In this document: positions 18,429-27,545 of the stretch, in pieces
How the letters are laid out: each line of letters starts with the position of its first letter
Numbering within the stretch: position 1 is the first letter of the stretch
From: Fimbriimonas sp.
Lineage (GTDB): Bacteria > Armatimonadota > Fimbriimonadia > Fimbriimonadales > Fimbriimonadaceae
Length of the DNA: 64,000 nucleotides
NCBI GenBank assembly: GCA_031292555.1
Contig: JARLGV010000075.1
Span: forward strand, 39,987-103,986
Direction of reading: 5' to 3'
Program-made: the position numbers and the translations under genes
Notes under the pieces: model-generated
Database searches by the model: none
The model's input: only the letters and a program-made list of their open reading frames with translations
What the model was told of the DNA's origin: nothing

Positions 18429-19808
18429 CTACCGGGACCTCATGAGGTACATCGTGCGCTTGGAATCTGCCACTGATGTCCGGCTTACGATTTGGAACCG
18501 ACCTTCGAAAGTTCGCTCGAACGAAGCCTGATCGTAATTCGGGAAGACATCCTCTCGAGTAGCGAGCAACCTCTGGACCTGCGAATCGTCTTTGGGGACG
18601 AATTCGATGATCAGCCACTTTCCTATGGATCCCATAAACGCCGCAACGTCCGAAAGCGGTACGTTGTTTCCGATGGCGAGATGATGGATCAATGCGAGCG
18701 CCATCACGACGTCCGCCGGTCCGCGTTGAACAAGCGAATCGCGTTCTCGATTGGCCCAGCCGATCGCCGGGCTCGGATTTGTGAGATCCAGAACGAGGGG
18801 AAGCATCGCCTTGTCCTCACTCCGCATCAGGTAGTTCTTCTCGACGGCGGCCGGGTCGATATCCCAGGCGATCGTCTCTATCCCTCGCTGCGAGGCGATC
18901 CGGCTGAATTCGCCGTTGTTGGCGCCCAGATCCCACACCATGGCAGGGATCGGCTCAACCTGCTCCAAGAACTCCTCAACGAGCCGATGCTTTTCCTTCA
19001 TCGAGCGATCCGAGTAGTTCGTATCATCGTAGTAGTTCGCCCACTCGGTGCCTTCCGGCTTCCATTCGAGCCTGTCGATGAGACCATGGAGGCTATCGAT
19101 TAGGCCAAGAAGGGCGTTGCGACCGAATCCGCCCGGTTTCGTCTGCGCATGGCCGGGTTTGGCCGCCTTGGCCTGCATCTGGGCATGTAAGTGGAGGTGC
19201 ATTGCTATCCGGGCGTTCAGGCGAGTATAGGGCTTGCTGAGCCGGCTGGCGAGGTCCAACGGGATGCCGTCGATGTACCCCGCAAGCAATTTGGAGAGGC
19301 GAACGTCCACATGGCTCATCAACACAAGCGGAGCCACGAAGTGCTGACAGAACTGGCGGTAAGGCTGCCAAGGTTGCCCCTCTTCATGGAGGTCGAAGGA
19401 GAGCGTGTCAATGAGGACCGGCTTGCGAGCGATGAACTGGATGTTATAGGCGCTTGCATCCTTTAGCGTCATGCCGTAGTGCAGCGTCCGTTTCTGGATA
19501 TCCAGCGTCGCCAACGCTGCCGCCTTCAATTGACTGAAGCTCCACTCGTACGGATAGGATACGAAATTTAGCCTTTGAGGCTTGATAACCGCGATTGCGT
19601 CTTCCGATTGGGCCAGTTCAAGGTCGACTTCCTCATGAGGAATGATCAGACCGGCGTCGCATAGTTCGCGATGCAACCCCGAGTCCATGAGGCGCCGGAA
19701 CGGCGCTTCATACGACCGATTGACCTGGCGGAGCAGTAGATCGCCCTTCCTAAAGACAAATCCACTTGGGTCACGAAACGACGAGCCAAGTCGACCCTCA
19801 GCGGGCAT
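18429..19808 (-). CDS. two-domain class I SAM methyltransferase (NoeA-like)
   Basis: A 459-residue protein. The N-terminal half (about 1-200) contains DPSGFVFRKGDLLLRQVN and GMTLKDASAYNIQFI, a pattern seen in nodulation-protein NoeA-like proteins and reminiscent of a kinase-like fold. The C-terminal half is a Rossmann methyltransferase with the SAM-binding motif WDLGANNGEFSRIA, the acidic TIAWDIDP strand and a post-I VMALALIHHLAIG. The substrate is unknown. It lies between the small YIDPGSGS membrane protein (11-bp overlap) and the sulfatase-fold enzyme (11-bp gap), suggesting a joint role in envelope modification. Confidence 0.8.
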   Translation of the reverse strand: MPAEGRLGSSFRDPSGFVFRKGDLLLRQVNRSYEAPFRRLMDSGLHRELCDAGLIIPHEEVDLELAQSEDAIAVIKPQRLNFVSYPYEWSFSQLKAAALATLDIQKRTLHYGMTLKDASAYNIQFIARKPVLIDTLSFDLHEEGQPWQPYRQFCQHFVAPLVLMSHVDVRLSKLLAGYIDGIPLDLASRLSKPYTRLNARIAMHLHLHAQMQAKAAKPGHAQTKPGGFGRNALLGLIDSLHGLIDRLEWKPEGTEWANYYDDTNYSDRSMKEKHRLVEEFLEQVEPIPAMVWDLGANNGEFSRIASQRGIETIAWDIDPAAVEKNYLMRSEDKAMLPLVLDLTNPSPAIGWANRERDSLVQRGPADVVMALALIHHLAIGNNVPLSDVAAFMGSIGKWLIIEFVPKDDSQVQRLLATREDVFPNYDQASFERTFEGRFQIVSRTSVADSKRTMYLMRSR

Positions 19809-20025
19809 TCGTAATGTCGTCGTTCTTGGCCGGATGCAGCTTGCGGGATACGGCGGACTTCAAATTCCCGATCATCGACTTGGTGGCAAATACTCCACCC
19901 AACAAGCCAGCGAACAAAATCTGCAGAAGGTAGCTTCCTGAACCGGGATCAATGTATGCGTTGGCGGACCGGCTGATCAGGAGGATACACGCAGTTGCGG
20001 TAATCAAATTAACTGTACGACTCAT
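19798..20025 (-). CDS. small membrane protein with YIDPGSGS motif
   Basis: A 75-residue protein with an N-terminal hydrophobic helix or signal (MSRTVNLITATACILLISRS), then AYIDPGSGSYLLQILFAG and a second hydrophobic helix LLGGVFATK, ending in a basic tail. The YIDPGSGS motif is recurrent in small membrane proteins of many phyla encoded beside sulfatase-fold and methyltransferase genes; the function is not known. The ATG at 20025 is preceded by an AAAGGTG ribosome binding site; a GTG nine bases upstream is less likely. First gene of the three-gene envelope module. Confidence 0.8.
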   Translation of the reverse strand: MSRTVNLITATACILLISRSANAYIDPGSGSYLLQILFAGLLGGVFATKSMIGNLKSAVSRKLHPAKNDDITNAR

Positions 20026-20257
20026 AGGTATCACCTTTATTGGGACAGACGACGATTTGGCTAGAGTGTTTAGTGTGATAAGCCCTAACGGAGTTAGAAT
20101 TCTCTTAGGTGCCTTAACTATTAGTGATCTCTGACCGAACTCTCAGCAAAACCGGCGGCTATCGCAGTCTAAATGCACTACCAGTGGGCACATGGTCCCT
20201 GTCCAGACGATCTTTGGCCAGGTGTAGGGCATTGGCCCCTATCGCAACCTGCCGCCG

Positions 20258-21100
20258 TTACGGCAAGGCGCGATGTACTGGAACCATCGCAAAATGGTAT
20301 CCCGCGCGACTCAGGCTGGATAGATTCAATTGCAGTGCCCGCTCCTCGTCGTATGATCCGGAGATCATCGCACCCCGGCTGCCCCAGCAGTATGCCGAGA
20401 ACCCGCCAAAGGAAGGTATCGCGGCAAAATAGGCGCCGGTGGCAGTAAAGCATCCTGAGAATTGCGCCGTGATATGCTCCAACGAATAGGGGCAGAAGAC
20501 AGGATTATCCGCCTGCGTAACCACAAATCCGTTGCCCGACAAGGCTCTTACGCAATCGGAGTAGAACTCGGACGTAAACAACTGCTCACTGATTCCGCCC
20601 TCCTCGTTCTCATAGACGTCGGTGCTATCCACCACGATGAGATCGTAACGGCAGTCGACCCGCTTGATGAACTCGAAGGCGTCAGTTACGTGTACGGTCA
20701 CCCTTGGATCGTCGAAAGCGCCCGCACTTACGAAAGGAAGATGCTCCTTCGACTCCTCGATGACACCTTCATCGATCTCGGCCATGTCAATGCGTTCAAG
20801 CGTCGAGTGCTTACACAGTTCGCGAAGTACTCCGCCGTCGCCGCCACCGACGACAAGCGCCGTCTTTGGATGGGGAATCGACATTAGCGGTACATGGACC
20901 AAGTACTCGTGGTACGTACGCTCGTCGATCTCCGCCAGTTGGATATGACCATCCAAGGTCAGCACCCGCCCGAAAGCCTCCGTTTCGTAGATATCGATCG
21001 TCTGAAATTGGGTCTGGCGGTGGGCTACCTGCTTCGATATCAGGACTTGAAGAGTTAGCTTGTCGCTGCGAATGGGTACTTGTAACGTGGACGGTTTCAA
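20258..21100 (-). CDS. speE: polyamine aminopropyltransferase (spermidine synthase)
   Basis: Transfers an aminopropyl group from decarboxylated SAM to putrescine, giving spermidine, in the cytoplasm. The 280-residue length is normal. Visible features are the N-terminal beta domain with QTIDIYETEAFGRVLTLDG, the nucleotide motif VVGGGDGGVLRE, the acidic MAEIDEGVIEESKEHLP, the DDPRVTVHVTDAFEF segment, the catalytic YDLIVVDSTD and GGISEQLFTSEFY. No speD or agmatinase gene is in the window. It is transcribed alone, divergent from the LacI regulator. Confidence 0.95.
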   Translation of the reverse strand: MKPSTLQVPIRSDKLTLQVLISKQVAHRQTQFQTIDIYETEAFGRVLTLDGHIQLAEIDERTYHEYLVHVPLMSIPHPKTALVVGGGDGGVLRELCKHSTLERIDMAEIDEGVIEESKEHLPFVSAGAFDDPRVTVHVTDAFEFIKRVDCRYDLIVVDSTDVYENEEGGISEQLFTSEFYSDCVRALSGNGFVVTQADNPVFCPYSLEHITAQFSGCFTATGAYFAAIPSFGGFSAYCWGSRGAMISGSYDEERALQLNLSSLSRAGYHFAMVPVHRALP

Positions 21101-21123
21101 TGAGAACTCGGCTTACAGGGTGT

Positions 21124-21139
21124 GGCTCTCGTGAGAGCC
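21124..21139. repeat. 16-bp palindrome between speE and the LacI regulator
   Basis: GGCTCTC (21124-21130) and GAGAGCC (21133-21139) are perfect arms around GT, in the intergenic region of the divergent pair. LacI-family operators are usually palindromes of this size and the regulator gene begins 74 bp further on, so it is a candidate autoregulatory operator. No run of T follows, arguing against a terminator. Confidence 0.5.
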
Positions 21140-21212
21140 CTAAGGTTCTACCCGTTTCCCTAGGGTGACCGCATACCGTGGTGGAGTTTGTAGTAGCATA
21201 ACCTGTAGATAT

Positions 21213-22265
21213 ATGGCAACGATTCGAGAAGTCGCCCGGGCGTGCGAAGTTTCCACTGCCACCGTCTCCCACGTCTTGAACGGAAGGTTTGGGCGAGTCA
21301 GCGAGGAGACGCGGAGAAAGGTGCTCGCGAAAATGCGCGAACTTGGCTACCGTCCGCCACCGATGGAAGATCGCCAGAAGGCGATCAGCACCCGGAATCT
21401 CGGGCTAATGGCTGAAGATCTCAGCTACTCGCCGATCTTCACAAACGCCTATTTCGGCTACGTCCTAGACGGCATTCTGGAAGCCGCCGGATTGAACGGC
21501 TGGAGCACGACCGTGTTCATCCAGCGTATGTGGCACCAAGACATCGGCCAGGCTATCCGGCGTAACTACGACGGCCGATGCGACGGACTTCTCCTGCTCG
21601 CGCCGCTAGACGATAGTGAAGCGGTCAATCTGCTGCACCAGCGCGGCGTTCCGATGGTCATGATTGGATCCACGAGTTGGCTCAAGGGAGTATCGAGCGT
21701 CGACATCGACAACCGAACCACTGCAGCCGCCGCAGTGACATACCTGGTCGACCGAGGCCACCGGCGTATAGGCTATATCGCCCAAGGTAATCGAACAATC
21801 AGTTCGCAAGAGCGCGAACTGGGCTATCGAGACGCGATGAGTGCAGCCGGGCTGACTCCCGCCCCCGAATCGGTGTTCAGCCGATGGGATCTGCGCGACG
21901 AATGGCCCAACAGTGCGGTCGAGCGGTTCAAGGCGATTCAAGAGAAGGATCGGCCGACTGCGTTCGTTTGCTGGAACGACCTCACCGCATCTCAAGTCGT
22001 TGACGCCTTCCAGGTTGCCGGCATCGTTGTTCCGCGAGACGTTTCGTTCATCTCGATCGACGACAGTCCGGAAGCCGCCAACTCGGTTCCGTCACTCACC
22101 ACGTTCCGGCAACCTCTTCAGCTCATCGGAAAGCGGTCGGTCGAACTCCTGATCGATCACGTTCGAGACGGAAACCGCTTCGCTGAAACCGTACGATTCT
22201 CGACTCAACTGATCGAACGCGAAAGCGTCGCGACGCTAACAACCAAACGCGTTTCTGGCTCCTAG
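21213..22265 (+). CDS. LacI-family transcriptional regulator
   Basis: A 350-residue DNA-binding regulator. The N-terminal helix-turn-helix (ATIREVARACEVSTATVSHVLNG) and hinge are typical, followed by a periplasmic-binding-protein-like sensor domain (VTYLVDRGHRRIGYIAQ, FVCWNDLTASQVVDA, SFISIDDSPEAANSVPSLTTFRQP). The start ATG at 21213 is chosen because it opens directly on the HTH; a longer frame adds 16 non-homologous residues. The ligand is unknown, probably a sugar. No catabolic gene is directly downstream, since the next gene is convergent, so targets may be distant. Confidence 0.9.
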   Translation: MATIREVARACEVSTATVSHVLNGRFGRVSEETRRKVLAKMRELGYRPPPMEDRQKAISTRNLGLMAEDLSYSPIFTNAYFGYVLDGILEAAGLNGWSTTVFIQRMWHQDIGQAIRRNYDGRCDGLLLLAPLDDSEAVNLLHQRGVPMVMIGSTSWLKGVSSVDIDNRTTAAAAVTYLVDRGHRRIGYIAQGNRTISSQERELGYRDAMSAAGLTPAPESVFSRWDLRDEWPNSAVERFKAIQEKDRPTAFVCWNDLTASQVVDAFQVAGIVVPRDVSFISIDDSPEAANSVPSLTTFRQPLQLIGKRSVELLIDHVRDGNRFAETVRFSTQLIERESVATLTTKRVSGS

Positions 22266-22280
22266 GGGGCCAATCCAACC

Positions 22281-23654
22281 CTAGTTCAGAGGCCACTTTC
22301 CGATAGCATGGTCGAGATTGGCGACGGCAATCTCGTAGGCCGCTACGGTGTTGACTCTATCTGACTCGGCTTGGACGAGTTGCGCCTGGGCAGTGATGAC
22401 CTCTTGGAAGGTCGCCACTCCGGCCCTGTACCGTCCTTCCGCCAAACGGACGCCCTCTCTCGCGTTCGCAGCCTCTGCCTCAGCGACCGGGATCTGCTGA
22501 TTTGCGCTCTGGACGTTGGTGACAGCGATACTGACATCAGCGATCACAACTTGGGATGCTTGCCGCAACGCCTGAGCAGCCGCCGTGTTTTCGGCTTGCG
22601 CCTGCCGAACCTTCCCCAGTTGCAGGCCGCCGTCCACGAGCGTCCAGCTCAGGGTTAGTTCAACGTATCCGTTTTGCACTTCGAACGGGTTCCCGACCCC
22701 AAGCATGTTATAGCCAGCCACAAAGTTGAGCGAAGGCAAGGTCGTCTTTCTGGCAACGGAAACACCGAAGCCAGCGGCGCGGAGCGACTCGATTGCAGCG
22801 AGAACGGTGGGCCGATGCTTGAGCGCAGAGTCGACAAGCGAATTCGGGTCTAGCGGAATATCGGCTTTCGTCTCACTTGAATCGGCAACAACAATTGGGG
22901 TTCGCGGGTCTACACCCATGTCGGTAGCGAGCTTGGTTCTGGCGGTCAACTCAGCCTGTTGAGCCTGTGACCACGCAATGGTTGCTTGCGACAAGAGCGT
23001 TTTGGCATTCACGAGGTCGGTGGGTTCACCCGTACCGGCACTAACCTGCGCCTGAGTTAGGTCGACCTGCGCCTGCCGACTTGCGACGTTCGCCTCCTGA
23101 ACCTTGGTCTGCTGCCTTGCCTGAACATAGGAGTAGAAATCCTCCTTGGCGACGAGTGCGACGTCCTGTAACGTTTGGTCGTACGAGTGGTATCCCGCGA
23201 TCTCGATTGATTGCGATTGTCGAACCACATCGCGAGTCCTGTTGAAGTCGAAGATCAACTGGTTCATCGTGAAGTTGTTCGTCCGTTCTTGCTGGATGCC
23301 AATGCCCGATAGCGGGCCAGAACTTCTAAAATTCTGAGTGGAGTTGCCAGTAGCGAACATCCCCAATGTTGGATTCAGGAGGGATTTGCTTTGCAGAGTC
23401 TGACCGTGCAAAGCTTCGGCACTTGCCTTGGACAAAAACACCTGCGGCTGATGAGCTAGCGCGATCTTGACCGCTTCGACAGCTGAAAGCGGCGAGTTCG
23501 CCACGATCGCAGTCCCATCCGGCACTTTTGGAACGACGATCGGAGCTAGTTTGGGCGTATCGACGGTCTTGGGCTGGATCGGCGGCGTCTGCTGGGCAAG
23601 AGCGGAAACGGACACAATCAGGGCGGCAAAGGCACTTAGCCAACGACTTATCAT
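22281..23654 (-). CDS. TolC-family outer membrane efflux protein
   Basis: A 457-residue outer-membrane channel component with a signal peptide (MISRWLSAFAALIVSVSALA) and two long coiled-coil repeats, each with the alternating Ala/Gln/Val pattern of TolC helices (QARQQTKVQEANVASRQAQV; AAQALRQASQVVIADVSIAV). The conserved NPTLG and YRAGVATFQEVITAQAQLV segments are present. It is the last gene of the RND efflux operon; its start overlaps the MarR gene stop by four bases. With the adaptor and pump it would form a tripartite exporter. Confidence 0.93.
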   Translation of the reverse strand: MISRWLSAFAALIVSVSALAQQTPPIQPKTVDTPKLAPIVVPKVPDGTAIVANSPLSAVEAVKIALAHQPQVFLSKASAEALHGQTLQSKSLLNPTLGMFATGNSTQNFRSSGPLSGIGIQQERTNNFTMNQLIFDFNRTRDVVRQSQSIEIAGYHSYDQTLQDVALVAKEDFYSYVQARQQTKVQEANVASRQAQVDLTQAQVSAGTGEPTDLVNAKTLLSQATIAWSQAQQAELTARTKLATDMGVDPRTPIVVADSSETKADIPLDPNSLVDSALKHRPTVLAAIESLRAAGFGVSVARKTTLPSLNFVAGYNMLGVGNPFEVQNGYVELTLSWTLVDGGLQLGKVRQAQAENTAAAQALRQASQVVIADVSIAVTNVQSANQQIPVAEAEAANAREGVRLAEGRYRAGVATFQEVITAQAQLVQAESDRVNTVAAYEIAVANLDHAIGKWPLN

Positions 23655-24205
23655 CTTTTGTCCTTTGCGTATACGGGGGGAAGCGGCATCTTCTGTTCCA
23701 CCTCGGCCTCCATTTGAATGCTGTTATCCGCCGGTTCCGGTGGCCGGGCACTGGCATCGAGGAGTTCTTCGAGAACTTGAATCAACTCACGTTGGCGTGC
23801 CTCATCCATGCGGCCAAGGGTCGATTCAAGTAGGCAGACTCGACGCTCCTGTCGGTTCATCATCAAGTCGGCCCCCAGTTCGCTGAGCCTCAAGTGCTTG
23901 ACCCGTCGGTCGGTCGGATCTTCCACCCGTTGCACTAGACCGATGGAATCAAGTCGATTTGCCATCTGCGTGACTGCACTGACCGACAGGCACAATTCCT
24001 CGCCCAGGCTGGAAGGAGTCCAACTTTTCTGCCCGAGCAGCCGCATCATCCGCATCTGCCCGACCGGGAGATCGGTGAGAGGATCGTCGATGACGGAGCG
24101 AAACAGGGTGCGGGTCACCCGTGGAATCAGACCTTCCAGCTTGATTGCCCGATCTCGAAGCGAATCATCCAAGGGGTTCTTTCTCCTTTGCGGTCGGCGG
24201 ATCAA
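23651..24205 (-). CDS. MarR-family transcriptional regulator
   Basis: A 184-residue winged-helix repressor: helix-turn-helix SSLGEELCLSVSAVTQMANRL followed by a wing VQRVEDPTDRRVKHLRLSE, as in MarR proteins. The N-terminus is basic; a C-terminal extension (about 145-184) is acidic and Pro-rich. It lies inside the efflux operon between the RND pump (41-bp overlap with the pump 3' end) and TolC (4-bp overlap), so the operon probably regulates itself. The ligand is unknown but is likely a pump substrate. Confidence 0.9.
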   Translation of the reverse strand: MIRRPQRRKNPLDDSLRDRAIKLEGLIPRVTRTLFRSVIDDPLTDLPVGQMRMMRLLGQKSWTPSSLGEELCLSVSAVTQMANRLDSIGLVQRVEDPTDRRVKHLRLSELGADLMMNRQERRVCLLESTLGRMDEARQRELIQVLEELLDASARPPEPADNSIQMEAEVEQKMPLPPVYAKDKR

Positions 24206-27200
24206 GCGGATCGGGCTTTTTCTCGAACGCCTCCAAGCTAGGGCCGACCGCCTGTGCAGCAGCCAAATCGCGAGAGTTCTTTCGTAGCATCTTCGCCAAG
24301 TCGTCGAAGAGTGTATAGACGACGGGCACGATAAACAACGTTAACATCGTCGAAGTCGTGAGACCACCGACGACCGCCGTAGCCAAGGGCGCCTGCGTTT
24401 CCGATCCCTTTCCAATGCCCAGCGCCAATGGCAGCATGCCGAGAACCGCCGCCGACGATGTCATAAGAATCGGACGCAATCGGGTGGGGCTGGCGGTCAA
24501 AATCGCCTCGTCACGCGGCATTCCGCGGCCCCTCAATTGGTTCGTGTAGTCGACAAGCAAGATTCCGTTCTTGACGACAATTCCAATAAGCATCAAGAGT
24601 CCGATGAATGCAGTGAGTCCGAACGCCCGGTTCGACAGGAACAATCCCAGAACGACGCCCGAAGCACAAAGCGGCACCGAACATAGGACGACCAATGGGA
24701 AAACGAACGATTCAAATTGCGATGCCAAAAGCATGTAGATCAATGTAATCGCAAGCACGACCGAGAGCCCGAGGCCCGAGAACTCGTCGGCTTTTCGCCG
24801 CTGGTTGATTCCGTAGTCCCAATACATGCCTTGGCCGGTCGGGAACGACTCCGATAGCTTATTCATCACTCGCGTAATGTCCGCCTGAACCTCGCTTTCC
24901 GACCTTCCCTGAACGCGGCCCGTGATGGCAATGAAGCGTTGGCGATCCAACCGATCGATTTCATTAGGGCCGAGCTTCGTTTCCGGTGTAGCGACTTGTC
25001 CAAGGAGCACTTGCTTACTTGCTGCCGAACTCCCACCGGACGACCCGCTCGAGGCGCTCGCAAAGCCCGATACTGCCGGAGTCACCTTGACCGAAGACGA
25101 TCCGCTTCCCCCACCGCTGGTAGATGAGTCGGACATCTGCGGCGACATTGACGGGGTGATCGGCAATCGAAGGAGTTGGTCGATCGACTTGCGGGTCGCC
25201 ATCGGCATCTGGACATAAATCGGGTACTGGAAGCCGTTCTCGTGATAGTAGGTGCAGATCGTACCGCTCGTGGATGTGTTGAGAGCGTTTGCGATGTCGC
25301 TAAAGTTCACGCCCAGGGCCATTGCTTTGTCGCGGTCGACTTTCCAACGAAGTTCCGGAGTAGATTCCTGGGCAGTCTGATCCACCGATTCGAGGCCCGG
25401 GACTCCGCGAAGCTCCTGGATAGCCTTCTTCGCCTGAATCTGGACCTGATCCATGTTCTGACCGAAAATATCGACTTCCTCGTTGGTCGCTCCTCCGGTC
25501 AAGATCTGGGTCACCAGATCGTATGGGGTGACGACGATGCGCGCTCCAGGCATCATCGCGCCAACTTCCTTTTGGACCTTTATGATCAGGTCCTGAGTGT
25601 TTGACTTCCGTTTCTCCTTGAGCTGTACCGTACAGGAGCCCTGGTACCCAATTTGGGCGGTTGTGCTACCGCGCAAGCTGAGCGAGGAACCGGCGGCGGA
25701 GAAGACTACCGCGACGTCTGGCAGGCTCATCAAATACTTCTCGATGCGCTTCATTCCCGCGTTGGTGACCTCCAATGCGGTGCCGACCGGGTACTTCATG
25801 CCGACCGAGAAGTTGCCGCTATCGGTTTGAGGAAGCATTTCCGTGCCGACCATCGGAACGAGCAGCAGGCTGGCGCCAGTGACCGCCATCGCGGCGATCA
25901 ACACGAGGATGCGGTGGTGGATCGCCCATCGAAGTCCGCGGTGATATGATTCGTCGAGGCCGTTAAACTTCTTTCCGCTCCAGTCGAAGAACCGGGTGAC
26001 CGGCCCAAGCTTTCGTCCATGAAGCTCGCGCCGCTCCGGATGGGCCTCTTCGAGCACTTCTTCCTCTCGGATCAGCCTTGAGGCAAGCATCGGAACGACG
26101 GTCGTCGCGTCGAGCAGCGAAACCGCGATCGAGAAGATGACGACCAGGGCGAACTGGCTGAACATCTGACCCGATTGCCCCTTGACCAGCAACAGCGGGA
26201 AAAACACGACCATGACCGTGATCGTCGAGGCGACGACCGCGCCCATGATCTCCTGCGCGCCGGTCACGGCGGCTTCTGCCGCACGGCGGTTGTCGCGTTC
26301 TATATGCCGGAAGATGTTTTCCAGCACGACGACCGCATCGTCCACGATCAATCCGGTGGACAACGCCATACCGCTCAGCGAGATCGTGTTAAGGGTGAAC
26401 CCGCCGAAATAGAGGAGCGAGAAAGTCGAAACGATCGAAATCGGAATCGACAGGGCAACGACCATCGTGGCACGGAAGTTCCGCAGGAACGCCATCAAGA
26501 TCAAAACGGCGAGAAGGCCGCCGATAAGAGCCGTGTTCTTTAGGTCGTCGATCGAGGCCGAGATGAAGCCAGCCTGTTCGTACGCCAAGTCGAAATGCAG
26601 TTGAGGATAGAGCTTCTTAACGAGCTTGAGCTTCTCGTTGACCGCCTGAGCGGTGGCAATCGTGTTCGCGCCGTTCTGCTCGATGACCATCATGCCCGCA
26701 CACGGCTTACCGTTGAGGCGTGTGTAGATCCTCTGTTCCAGGTTGCTGTCCTTGACGGTTGCGACCTGTCCCAAGCGGATCATTTGGCCGTTGAAGAACC
26801 CGATCGGGATGTTTGCTCCCTGCATTGGGGACGTGAAGTAGCCGAGCGCCCGGATCGTATATTCCGTCTTGCCCAGCTTCGCGATTCCGGACGGCAGATC
26901 GATGTTCTCTTGAACAATGCGGCTCTCCACCTGAGAGAGCGAGATGCCATAGGACTGAAGCTTGGCCGGGTCAACGTTGACGACGATGGCCCGGGGCAGG
27001 CCACCCGAGGCCACGCAAGAGGCCACGCCGTTGGCCGATTCAAACATCGGAGTCACCTGGTTGTCCAGTACGTCTCGGAGGTGAGTCGGACTGTCAATGC
27101 CGGTAACGCCGAAAATCATGATCGGCAATTGCGACGGGTCGAATTTGTAGACGATTGGCGTCTGAAGGTTGGGGTCCAGCGGAAAGCCGGCGCGCGCCCT

Positions 27201-27542
27201 TTCTACCAACTGCAGCACGTCGACCGCCGCCTGACCGATATCGGTTCCCCACTGAAACTGGATGCGGACGCTGGAATTGCCCAGCGTGCTTGTCGACTGG
27301 ACCGAGTAGATATTGGGCGCCGACGAAACCGCCTCCTCGACGGGACGCGTCACCACGCTCTCCATGTCCTCAGGTGCGACGTTCGCGTAAGAAGTATTCA
27401 CGCCGACGGTTGGAATCGTGATCTTCGGCAAGAGGTCGATCGGTAGCTTGGTAAGGCAGATTGCGCCCAGGACAACCAAGGCGGCAATGCGCATCGATAC
27501 CGCAACCGGCCGTTCAACGGAGAACTTGGCAAGACTGCTCAT
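24165..27542 (-). CDS. RND-family efflux pump, AcrB/HAE1 type
   Basis: The inner-membrane proton-driven pump, 1125 residues, with 12 membrane helices and two large periplasmic loops. TM1 (MRIAALVVLGAICLTKLPID) opens the protein; the TM4 proton-relay Asp pair is in STGLIVDDAVVVLENIF and a conserved Lys in TM10 is near VVKNGILLVDYTNQLRGRG. A Ser/Gly-rich stretch around residues 797-845 (nucleotides about 25010-25150) is inserted in the second periplasmic loop and is absent from classical AcrB. Encoded 3 bp after the adaptor and overlapping MarR. Substrates are not predictable; the proximity of MarR suggests drugs or phenolics. Confidence 0.95.
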   Translation of the reverse strand: MSSLAKFSVERPVAVSMRIAALVVLGAICLTKLPIDLLPKITIPTVGVNTSYANVAPEDMESVVTRPVEEAVSSAPNIYSVQSTSTLGNSSVRIQFQWGTDIGQAAVDVLQLVERARAGFPLDPNLQTPIVYKFDPSQLPIMIFGVTGIDSPTHLRDVLDNQVTPMFESANGVASCVASGGLPRAIVVNVDPAKLQSYGISLSQVESRIVQENIDLPSGIAKLGKTEYTIRALGYFTSPMQGANIPIGFFNGQMIRLGQVATVKDSNLEQRIYTRLNGKPCAGMMVIEQNGANTIATAQAVNEKLKLVKKLYPQLHFDLAYEQAGFISASIDDLKNTALIGGLLAVLILMAFLRNFRATMVVALSIPISIVSTFSLLYFGGFTLNTISLSGMALSTGLIVDDAVVVLENIFRHIERDNRRAAEAAVTGAQEIMGAVVASTITVMVVFFPLLLVKGQSGQMFSQFALVVIFSIAVSLLDATTVVPMLASRLIREEEVLEEAHPERRELHGRKLGPVTRFFDWSGKKFNGLDESYHRGLRWAIHHRILVLIAAMAVTGASLLLVPMVGTEMLPQTDSGNFSVGMKYPVGTALEVTNAGMKRIEKYLMSLPDVAVVFSAAGSSLSLRGSTTAQIGYQGSCTVQLKEKRKSNTQDLIIKVQKEVGAMMPGARIVVTPYDLVTQILTGGATNEEVDIFGQNMDQVQIQAKKAIQELRGVPGLESVDQTAQESTPELRWKVDRDKAMALGVNFSDIANALNTSTSGTICTYYHENGFQYPIYVQMPMATRKSIDQLLRLPITPSMSPQMSDSSTSGGGSGSSSVKVTPAVSGFASASSGSSGGSSAASKQVLLGQVATPETKLGPNEIDRLDRQRFIAITGRVQGRSESEVQADITRVMNKLSESFPTGQGMYWDYGINQRRKADEFSGLGLSVVLAITLIYMLLASQFESFVFPLVVLCSVPLCASGVVLGLFLSNRAFGLTAFIGLLMLIGIVVKNGILLVDYTNQLRGRGMPRDEAILTASPTRLRPILMTSSAAVLGMLPLALGIGKGSETQAPLATAVVGGLTTSTMLTLFIVPVVYTLFDDLAKMLRKNSRDLAAAQAVGPSLEAFEKKPDPLDPPTAKEKEPLG

Positions 27543-27545
27543 GCT

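Noticed and set aside
26595..27446. 283-codon plus-strand frame opposite the RND pump
   Set aside because: Antisense shadow of the pump; charged, repetitive product with no recognisable domain.
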